Below are positions 21,266 to 29,423 of a stretch of 29,423 nucleotides of DNA, one piece after another (position 1 is the first letter of the stretch; each line of letters starts with the position of its first letter). The stretch spans positions 149,550-178,972 of the forward strand of contig CAJINV010000024.1 in the NCBI GenBank assembly GCA_905178155.1. Direction: 5' to 3'. Position numbers and translations under genes: made by a program. Below the pieces are notes generated by a model. The model was not told the DNA's origin. It saw only the letters and a program-made list of their open reading frames with translations, and did no database searches. This stretch comes from Amoebophrya sp. A120 (taxonomy: Eukaryota; Sar; Dinophyceae; Syndiniales; Amoebophryaceae).

Positions 21266-22941
21266 CTTTCGTGCGGGGAATGCTACTTACTGGCTCGTCC
21301 TCAACGCGACTTCGACAAACTTCTCTGTCGTTGGCAAAAAGTAAAAGATAAAAAGCAGGACCAAGAAGTGTAGATATACCAGGCAGTGCAACTCTTTCAG
21401 ATAACCACAGCCAAAGGCCTACCAACACGCGTACAATGTAGGTATATGTATGCTGGTCCTTTTGTACGAAATTGACGACCGGTTGGCCACAAGCTGCTAT
21501 GACTTACGGCTAGGAATATAGGGTCAACAACAACAAAATCCTGTCGGCAATATTGGAAAAATTTTTTTACCTGGAAACAAAATAAGTAATACCACCGACG
21601 AGGCCCACCATACATCGAGCGCTTCTATTTTGAGGGAAAGCGGGATCATCCAGAGGACTTCATTTTGGGGTTCAAAAAGTCATGCAGTTTGCTCAGTCTG
21701 GCTCTGGCATCACTCCCGCGTTCTATGTTCTTGCTTCGGCTTCGGCGATAGGATCCGAATTCTCATTTTTTCAATTTGATGGATCCAACGACGTTTCGCT
21801 GCTGTCCGACACCGACTGCTTGCGCAAGAGCTTTATCATTCCAAAAACGACGAGATCAGATCCGGTGTCATTTTTACTCTTTTCGAGGACCACAATTTTC
21901 TGGAAGACCAAGATTTTTGGACGACCTATTGTTCATTTCACTTCTCTTCAAAAGTTCTAGGGTTAATATTATAGTAGATTGCTCTTGCACTTGCACATGA
22001 GAGATATCGAATTGAAATCACATAGGATCTTCTAGGGCTTCGCACCTTTGATGCCATGCCTGAGCACGAAAAGAAAGAAAGTGCGATCGGATAACTTTGA
22101 TTTCTTTCATCGATTACCCTCCTCACAACTCAGTTCTAAAGCTACCACGCAAGACGAAGACCTTCCTGTAGTGTCTATTTCTTTTTATGTGCCATGTCGC
22201 TCGATGCCTTGCATTTTCTTGCAGGAATCCGATGCGCTCTGTCTGAGCAGTCGCAGGGTAGCGCGGCCGAGTGTTCAACATCGTTACGAGTGACAGTTTA
22301 CAACCCAGACCCAGCATTAGCGCAACGTTTGGTCAGGATTTGTTGAGCCAGCGCTGCGCCTGCTGGTTCAAAAAATCGTCAAACCCGCGGTCGTACGCAA
22401 GCGCATGCGCAATCCCTTCGTCGGATATCAAATAAATCATGCACGAGTTGTTCCACTTCCAGCTCAACAAATATAGTACAATCATCGTACAGAAGATCAA
22501 GATCTACGTGATGTGCGCGCTTAGACACTGGCATCGGCTTCTCGTCCGATTTGTGAATCGAGCAAAAAGTCGTGCCTCCATGTGCTACTGCCGGCACCTC
22601 TTTTTGGGTATAGTCAACGTCGACGTCCCTGCTGCCACGTCAGGCAATCCAAAATTCATAGCACACATTTATCTAGTATTGGCACGGGAGAAGGTTTTAT
22701 GATCTTTATTTACAACCATTTGCCGACTTGCTGTTGCGAACGAAAAAAGAATATAAAGTAGTTGGTCCGGGTACGCTGGTCCTCAGCATCGAAAGCAAAT
22801 TCACGAATCCTAAAATTAAAAATCCTACAGTACAAACATACGATCGCTGGGCATGTAAAACCAAACTTATTCAAAGAGTCATTTTTGCGATATTACAAAG
22901 GCTTAGCAGTCAGTCTACAGCGACCTGTCCATATTCACATC
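21266..22941. other. intergenic region between the large gene and gene Z; no convincing gene
   Basis: AT-leaning DNA without a long conserved open frame. A 92-codon plus-strand frame at 21682-21960 and a possible minus-strand remnant at 22333-22597 are the only protein-like stretches. It should hold the 3' end of the gene Z transcript and the 5' end of the large gene. I could not pick out promoter elements. Confidence 0.45.
22333..22597 (-). pseudogene. possible coding remnant with a frame change
   Basis: Two overlapping minus-strand frames both look protein-like. The first, in 22597-22379, reads SKRAHHVDLDLLYDDCTIFV and then ELEVEQLVHDLFDI before turning into Cys/Arg-rich sequence. The second ends at TGA 22335-22333 and reads SDEGIAHALAYDRGFDDFLN then QQAQRWLNKS. 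One frame change near 22430 would join them. It may be a decayed gene, a sequencing indel, or chance. Confidence 0.2.
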
Positions 22942-24922
22942 CTAGAACTCGTAATCGATCTTCGATGGCCGCGAAACGAGATAACGTTCTGGATTGTCCG
23001 CCAACATTTTCGGGAGAGGAGCTGCGCGTCGACCTGGAATTTTCCGGTACTTCGGAAGATTTCGGAGACGCTTGGCATGGAATGTCCTCCAATCCCACTG
23101 AAACTGATCATATGACCAGCGCAAATCCAATCCGTCAGATCCTGCGCGCCACTTGCGCGCAAATTTGCGAAATAGCTTGCGGAAAAACGGGTACCAATTT
23201 TCGTCTAAAGGGTCCTTGCTGACAAACTCGTTCCACCTGAAGCTATCCTCCTCCAATTTTGGGCTGAGGCAGTAACCTGTAGAAAAAATTATTAAATGTT
23301 CATTCTTTGTAGCTGACACACATTGAATTGAGAAAGCCAAATCTTTGAAACACAAAACGCTTCTTGCCCGAAGTCGTAACTGTATCAAGGTGAGTACACC
23401 TGATGCTGATTCGAAATACTTCCTTATTAAAGTAAGTACCATGCTTCAGGGGAAATTTCATCGTCCGGTAAAAATGACGATAGTTTTGGAAAAGCAACTC
23501 CGTTGCCATTCCAAGCCGGCAACGCGATTCTAGTACCCCACGGTGTCGTCGGTTCCGGGCCATATTCACAGGCCTTGCGAAGTCAGCCGGAACGACCGGG
23601 AGTCCATCTTCCGGCTTGCTATTTTCCTCGAAGAATGCATGTGCCACCGGAGCATTCCAAACCACAACACTTCTGTCCCGCCTCGCTGATTTTCGGGGCC
23701 GGCTGACCCTGGCACTGCGGGTCGTGCTGATGGGCAAAGTCGACTCGTGAAAAAAGTCAAGCACTTCACGAAAAAAAGCTTTGTCGCTTTTGTGGCATCC
23801 CGCCTCCAGTTTTTCAGAACTATACACAGGAGGAATGTCCAGCGACACAGAGCCAGAGGTCTCGTACGCCGTTGCGGGATTGCACGTCTCTCTCACCATG
23901 GTCATGAGGAATCGTACCTGAGATGTGTTGATTGAGCTCTCGACGATGCAATAATAAAAGTGAGTGCTCCTGTTGACGCCTTGGAGAAAAACGAGCGATC
24001 AACTTTTCGAAGGATGGCAGTATACACGCAAAGTTGATGATCAAGCAGAGATACAGGTCGTGACAGACTAGGCGCAAGTCATTTTTTTACGCACACCTTC
24101 CATTCTTTGGAAGCATATTATGTCCACGTAATTTTTAATCGGTTGCGCGTGGAGGTCAAGGTCTGCAAATCGCGTATATTAAAAAGTACTTCCTAGTGCT
24201 GTTTAAGTAGTGAATGAGTACTAGTTTCTCAAACGTCGCACTTCCTCTTCCTTCGAAAAAAATATTGGTATAATTACGCTCCAGTCCGTTTCATCCGGCG
24301 CAACCCGTTTCCCGCCCTCTTCTCGCGGTCTCTCAACTTGTTCTTGGAATTTTTGCAAATAGTCTGCTCCCAAATCCACAGTTGTGTTCCAGTAATCGCG
24401 CGGCATCCTTTTGCCTACTCTTTCGCGGAGAACATCCAAGTAGAGGTCTTCGCAGCTGGCCGTGCGGCTTTCGAGGGACCTGCCCTCTTCTTGTTGCGCT
24501 TGCGCAGTGGCAGCAATCTTTGCTCCAAGTGCGTCTGCTTGAGAGGTCCCCTTGCTCGTTTGCAGAATCGCGGCTGCATCGCTCGTAGACAGGAAGCTGA
24601 GAATTCCGCTGTTCTCATTCAAGAGGCCGGTATGCCCAGACAGTAGTATACCAGGTTCAACGTCCTTGATGTCGCCTAAAAGATTTCTTGTGCGGTGTGA
24701 CGACTCGGCGAAAGCCGGGCACGGGCTACCCGGGTGCTCATCTCCACGTTTGCACGGATGTCCCGCTGATGCCTCCAGATGACTGCGCTCCCCCCGCGAA
24801 GACGAGGAGGAATTCGCTTTGTTGCGAATGCTTTGGTCGTCGACTGCAACCGCGTATACGCTGTTCAACAATCCACATAAAAGGAGGCACAGAGCCCCCA
24901 CGTTTTCGCGTCGAGCGTTCAT
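22942..24922 (-). CDS. gene Z: secreted protein of unknown function (3 exons, about 485 residues), paralog of gene A
   Basis: Exon 1 24922-24278 (phase 0), intron GTAATT...CTCAG, exon 2 23917-23440 (phase 1), intron GTACTT...CTACAG, exon 3 23276-22942 with TAG. Together they make 1,458 nt in frame. Residues 1-25 form a signal peptide (GALCLLLCGLLNSVYAVA). Residues about 82-215 carry the block shared with gene A: DIK.V.PG, GILSFLS, SCEDLY, VLRER, DYW, TVDLG, DYLQK. Exon 2 opens VRFLMTMVRET and includes SVVVWNAPVAHAFFEE; it ends FPLKHG. Exon 3 is rich in aromatic and basic residues (ENWYPFFRKLFRKFARKW, YDQFQWDWRTFHAKRLRNL). I do not recognise a catalytic motif. It is likely secreted or vesicular. 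Confidence 0.75.
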
Positions 24923-25990
24923 TCTTGAGCAGGGTTGGATATCCTGTTTTGGAAAGTCAACCTCGGGAGCTTCGGACTACATTTACACCATTAAGGAACG
25001 GAAGTGCGTCGAACGACTTCAGGGCAGCTTTCGTCTTCATACCAAAGAATGTTTTGATTTATGTTTCTCCTGCGCGATAGACAAGATTCGCAGTGAAGTT
25101 CTAATGACAAACAATCTACAACCACTATTCAGAAATACAGCTCGTAATAGAGGGCAACACTATTATACAAATGCAAAAAACGGAAACAGAGTCATCATCA
25201 TACAAATGTATCAGCCTTAAATTTCCGATAAAAAAAAATATTCAAAATCATACAACAACGCTACGTGTGTGAACTTCTAGTTTTATGCTATCTTGCTACC
25301 TTGGTACAACTACAGGCGGCGTCCGCTAGTTTTTTCTCCATATGCCTCTGCTTCATGTTGTGTAGGGTAATGTCAGTAAAACAAAAGGCCTCCTGAACGA
25401 CTCATATGATTATAACCTTGATCTTATTCTTTGGTTCTGGTATTCATCCATACTCGTAGCGATCGCTCAATTTCAGCATAGGAGCTCAGAGAACTACGTT
25501 CCTCAAAAAAGTCTGCAACTGACCAATCTACAACTTTAATTCATCCTGAACTTCGTCATCGAAAATGCGTTCGGGTCTCGTTTCTAAAACGAACATAATC
25601 CAATCTTGGATTTGGATATCGATTCTTGATCAGGAAGAAAATGCGGTGGCGTGTAAGCTTCCATCTTAGTTCGAAGTCAGGTCTTTGTTCTCTTGCACAG
25701 GTCGTCTTCGTCTGCCGTGAATTTTACAATGTTCGGTTGTTGAAGATATTCTTTCAAGGTTAACTTCAAGGCACTGCTTTGATATATAAGTCCCAGGTGT
25801 GTAGTTTATGTACGGTGTCGCTCCACGTCACTTAGCCGCTAGTTCTCGTCGCTGCAACAAGCTAAAGTTGGTATGGTGCTCTGGCCCGCAATGCAGCACC
25901 ATGAAACAAGGCCTCCAATTATTGGTAGTGAATTTCTCCGACTAGATATTTGGGCGGAATAGATCAAAAATAGATTGGCCGCCAAGCTAC
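24923..25990. other. region upstream of gene Z, no gene seen
   Basis: AT-leaning sequence between the gene Z start codon and the hairpin array. A 133-codon plus-strand frame (24819-25220) overlaps exon 1 of gene Z in antisense and has no supporting features. It presumably contains the gene Z promoter. I see no TATA-like element I would defend, and no tRNA or long repeat. Confidence 0.45.
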
Positions 25991-28790
25991 GAGCATAGCG
26001 CGGCGCCTGGAAAAAAGATTGCTCCGGCCCGCGAAAGTTGGCCCAAACACCACGGCATTCTCTTACCTGGGCTGTCAGGTTCTGGGGCCAGGAAAGAGAG
26101 CAGCGCGGTGCTTGTGGTGCGAAAACGTCTTGGCCCGGGAGGGTGGCCAGATAAGGAGGATGATCTTGAAGCACAAGCAGCACGCTGTGCTCTTCCCGGG
26201 GCCTCTAGGCTTTGAGGCCCGGTAAGAGCATAGCGTGGCGCTTGGAAAAAAAGACAGCATCGGCCCAAAAAAAATTCGTCCAAACACCGCGGCACCCTCT
26301 TACCTGGGTTGCCGGGTTTGGGGGCCAGGTAAGAGAGCAGTGTGGTGCTTGGGATGCGAAAACGTCCTGGCCTGAGGAGGTGGCCAGAGGAAAAAGACAC
26401 TCTTGAAGCACAAGCGCCATGCTGTGCTCTTACCTGGGCCTCCAAACTTTGAGGCCAGGTGAGATCCTATCATGGCGCTTGGAAGGAAAAAAGGCCGCGT
26501 CGGCCCAAAAAAAGTTGGCCCAAACACCACGGCACTCTCTTACCTGGCCTTCCAGGAAAGAGAGCAGCGTGGTGTTTGGGATGCGAAAACGTCCTGGCCT
26601 GAAGAGCGGAGGTGGCCAGATGAAAGAGACACCCTTGAAGCACAAGGCCGCGCTGTGCTCTTACCTGGGCCTCCAGACTTTGAGGCCCGGTATGAGCATA
26701 GCATTGCGATTGGAAGGAAAAAAGACCGCATCGGCCCAAAAAAAGTTGGCCCAAACACCACGGCACCCTCTTACCTGGCCTGCCAAGTTTTGGCGCCAGG
26801 TAAGAGCATTCATAGCGTGGCGCTTGGAAGGAAAAAAGGCCCCGTCGGCCCAAAAAGAGTTGGCCCAAACACCGCAGCACTCTCTTACCCGGCCCTCCAA
26901 GTTTTGGGGCCAGGTAAGAGAGCAGCGTGGTGTTTGGGATGCGAAAATGTCCTGGCCTGAAGAGCGGAGGTGGCCAGATGAAAGAGACACTCTTGAAGCA
27001 CAAGCGCCACACTGTGCTCTTACCTGGGCCTCCACACTTTGAGGCCCGGTAAGAGGATAGCATTGCGACTGGAAGGAAAAAAGACCGCATCGGCCCAAAA
27101 AAAGTTGGCCCAAACACCACGGCACTCTCTTACCTGGACTTCCAAGTTTTGGCGCCAGGTAAGAGCATAGCGTGGCGCTTGGAAGGAAAAAAGGCCCCGT
27201 CGGCCCAAAAAAAGTTGGCCCAAACACCACGGCACTCTCTTACCCGGCGTTCCAAGTTTTGGGGCCAGGTAAGAGAGCAACGCGGTGCTTGGGATGCGAA
27301 AATGTCCTGGCCTGAAAAGCGGAGGTGGCCAGATGAAAGAGACACGCTTCAAGCACAAGCGCCACGCTGTGCTCTTACCTGGGCCTCCAGACTTTGAAGC
27401 CCGGTAAGAGCATAGCATTGCGATTGGAAGGAAAAAAGACCGCGCCGGCCCAAAAAAAGTTGGTCCAAACACCACGGCACTCTCTTACCCGGCCTGCCAA
27501 GTTTTGGCGCCAGGTAAGAGCATAGCGTGGCGCTTGGAAGGAAAGAAGGCCCCGTCGGCCCAAAAAAAGTTGGCCCAAACACCACGGCACTCTCTTACCT
27601 GGCCTTCCAATTTTTGGGGCCAGGTAAGAGAGCAACGTGGTGCTTGGGATGCGAAAACGTCCCTCCTGGCCCGCCCGAAGAGCGGAGGTGGCCAGGAGAA
27701 AGAGACACTTTTTTTAGCACCATCGCCATGCTGTGCTCTTACCTGGGCCTCCAGACTTTGAGGCCAGGTAAGAGCATAGCATGGCGCTTGGAAGGAAAAA
27801 AGGCCGCGCCAGCCGAAAAGAAGTTGGCCAAAACACCACGGCACCCTCTTACCTGGCCTGGCAAATTTTTGGGCCAGGTAAGAGAGCAGCGTGGTGTTTG
27901 GGCTGCGAAAATGTCCTGGCCTGAGGAGGTGGCCAGGAGAAAGAGACACTTTTTGTAGCACAATCGCCCTGCTGTGCTCTTACCTGGGCCTCCAGACTTT
28001 GAGGCCAGGTAAGAGCATAGCATGGCGCTTGGAAGGAAAAAAGGCCGCGTCAACCGAAAAAAAGTTGGCCAAAACACCACAGCACTCTCTTACCCGGCCT
28101 GGCAAATTTTTGGGCCAGGTAAGAGGGCAGCGCGGTGTTTGGGATGCGAAAATGTCCTGGCCTGAGGAGGTGGCCAGGAGAAAGAGACACTTTTTTTAGC
28201 ACAATCGCCCTGCTGTGCTCTTCCCTGGGCCTCCAGACTTTGAGGCCAGGTAAGAGCATAGCATGGCGCTTGGAAGGAAAAAAGGTCGCGCCAGCCGAAA
28301 AAAAGTTGGCCCAAACACCACGGCACTCTCTTACCTGGCCTACCAAATTTTTGGGCCAGGTAAGAGAGCAGCGTGGTGCTTGGGATGCGAAAACGCCCTG
28401 GCCTGAGGAGGTGGCCAGGAGAAAGAGATGACACTTCTTTTAGCACAATCGCCCTGCTGTGCTCTTACCTGGGCCTCCAGACTTTGAGGCCCGGTAAGAG
28501 CATAGCAGTGCGATTGGAAGGAAAAAAGACCGCATCGGCCCAAAAAAAGTTGGCCCAAACACCACGGCACTCTCTTACCTGGCCTGCCAAGTTTTGGCGC
28601 CAGGTAAGAGCATAGCGTGGCGCTTGGAAATAAAAAAGGCCCCGTCGGCCCAAACAAAGTTGGCCCAAACACCACGGCACTCTGTTCCCTGGCCTTCCAA
28701 GTTTTGGGGCCAGGTAAGAGAGCAGCGTGGTGTTTGGGATGCGAAAATGTCCTGGCCTGAAGAGCGGAAGCGGCCAGATGAAATAGACAT
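25991..28790 (+). repeat. tandem array of about 23 hairpins with CAG|GTAAGAG ends
   Basis: Each hairpin reads CTCTTACCTGG...CCAGGTAAGAG over about 39 bp, and the flanking sequence extends the pairing (for example CAAGCGCCACGCT before and AGCGTGGCGCTTG after). Three types occur: H1 (loop near CCAGACTTTGAGG), H2 (near GCCAAGTTTTGGC) and H3 (near CCAAGTTTTGGGG, followed by AGAGCAGCG). H1 copies start at about 26190, 26427, 26658, 27017, 27372, 27736, 27977, 28218 and 28462. The spacings of 231-244 bp correspond to two-hairpin units (H1-H3) and those of 355-364 bp to three-hairpin units (H1-H2-H3). Spacers contain GGAAGGAAAAAAG and GGCCCAAAAAAAGTTGG. The long open frames across it are side effects of the repeat. 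Confidence 0.95.
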
Positions 28791-29100
28791 TCTTTCGCAA
28801 ACCATTTGCGAAAGATTTTTTGCGAAAGATTTTTTGCGAAAGATTTGCGAAATATTTCGCAAAAAGCTTGCGAAAAAAATCGCAAAAGCGAAGGCGGGAA
28901 CTTTTACTCAGGTAAGACCATACCATGCAGATTGGGCTATTTTCCTTGCCACTTTTTTGCGCCTGGACGGGCGCCAAAAAAATCTATTTCAAATCTATTC
29001 CGGATCTATTTTCAATCTATTTTGAATCTATTTTGACGGAGGCCAGACAAGCAAAGTTCTTCCCTTGTTCGCCTGGCCATTTTTTCAGGCAAGAGCAGCT
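28791..29100. repeat. low-complexity pivot between the two orientations of the array
   Basis: Contains several head-to-tail copies of a TTTGCGAAAGATTT-type word (about 28795-28880) and, at about 28980-29035, five or so copies of an 11-bp AATCTATTTTG-type word. Neither is found elsewhere in the window. To the left the hairpin units run in one orientation; to the right they are inverted. Confidence 0.8.
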
Positions 29101-29423
29101 CGCTTTGCAAGTGCCGCGCCATGCTCTCACCGGGGCCGAAGATCTGCCGGCCCCGGTATGAGCATAGCGTGGCGCCTGTGCTTCAAGATCTATCATCTCC
29201 CTCGCCTGACCACCTCCTCAGGCCAGGACATTTTCGCACCCCAAGCACCACGCTGCTCTCTTACCTGGCCCAAAAATTTGGCAGGCCAGGTAAGAGAGTG
29301 CCGTGGTGCTTGGGCCAACTTTTTTTCGGCTGGCGCGACCTTTTTTCCTTCCAAGCGCCATGCTATGCTCTTACCTGGCCTCAAACTCTCGAGGCCCAGG
29401 TAAGAGCACAGCAGGGCGATTGT
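29101..29423 (-). repeat. inverted arm of the hairpin array, truncated by the window end
   Basis: Three hairpins (about 29124, 29258 and 29367) with spacers that are the reverse complement of those in 25991-28790. For example, cctcctcaggccaggacattttcgca matches the inverted H3-to-H1 spacer, and ccaactttttttcggctggc matches the inverted poly-A spacer. The loop in 29258-29300 (CCCAAAAATTTGGCAGGCC) matches the later two-hairpin units around 27850-28360, so these are the closest relatives. Confidence 0.9.

Noticed and set aside
21682-21960. 92-codon plus-strand open frame
   Set aside because: Reads fairly like protein, but it would be the only plus-strand gene in a one-way cluster, has no signal or domain, and 92 codons can occur by chance in this composition.
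24819-25220. 133-codon plus-strand open frame antisense to gene Z exon 1
   Set aside because: Its first part is antisense to a well-supported exon and the rest shows no recognisable feature.
26419-27042. Long open frames on both strands of the hairpin array (up to about 215 codons)
   Set aside because: They repeat the same peptide words because the DNA is a tandem repeat, and both strands are open in the same way. No start context or splice pattern supports them.
25991-28790. CRISPR array
   Set aside because: Repeats are hairpins of about 39 bp, but the spacers are themselves repeated and the context is eukaryotic; there are no unique spacers and no cas genes.
1-29423. rRNA, tRNA, spliced-leader or snRNA genes
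   Set aside because: I looked for conserved cores of these and found none I could defend by eye.

Overview
The window is eukaryotic nuclear DNA. Its genes are split by short spliceosomal introns of about 200-410 bp with GT...AG ends, and the exon phases join up. Every gene I can support lies on the minus strand. One-way, intron-rich gene clusters in DNA of intermediate GC, with fast-evolving secreted proteins, would suit a dinoflagellate-lineage protist (a syndinian parasite such as Amoebophrya is my guess). That is inference: I recognise no marker gene, no rRNA or tRNA, and no protein family by name.

Layout. (1) 1-1469: 5' part of a secreted-protein gene ('gene A'), with its first exon complete and 26 nt of exon 2 before the window edge. 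(2) 1692-10998: a very GC-rich element of about 9.3 kb with long terminal inverted repeats and a 5-bp target-site duplication (AGAAC). Its outer arms of about 2.3 kb pair with each other over most of their length. A separate near-perfect hairpin with 223-bp arms sits inside, and an 18-bp terminal motif recurs three times at the centre. No transposase is visible. (3) 11004-12717: no gene seen. (4) 12718-21265: a ten-exon minus-strand gene predicted to encode about 2,014 residues. It has a signal peptide and two divergent copies of the same exon module (a-c-d-e), joined through one uninterrupted exon. (5) 21266-22941: mostly empty, with one possible coding remnant. (6) 22942-24922: a complete three-exon gene ('gene Z', about 485 residues), paralogous to gene A. 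(7) 24923-25990: no gene seen. (8) 25991-29423: an array of about 23 hairpins in one orientation, a low-complexity pivot near 28.8-29.1 kb, then the same units inverted and running off the window.

Two themes stand out. First, genes A and Z are clear paralogs flanking the two-module gene, so the locus has grown by duplication at gene level and, within the large gene, at exon-module level. Second, both unrelated repeat systems carry consensus 5' splice donors in their inverted repeats: GTAAGT in the 9.3-kb element and CAG|GTAAGAG on both strands of nearly every hairpin in the array. This raises the possibility of introner-like or splice-tolerant mobile DNA, which the sequence alone cannot prove.

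Exon boundaries were chosen by hand from splice consensus, reading-frame continuity and module-to-module comparison. For minus-strand genes, exons are given high coordinate to low coordinate, in transcription order.
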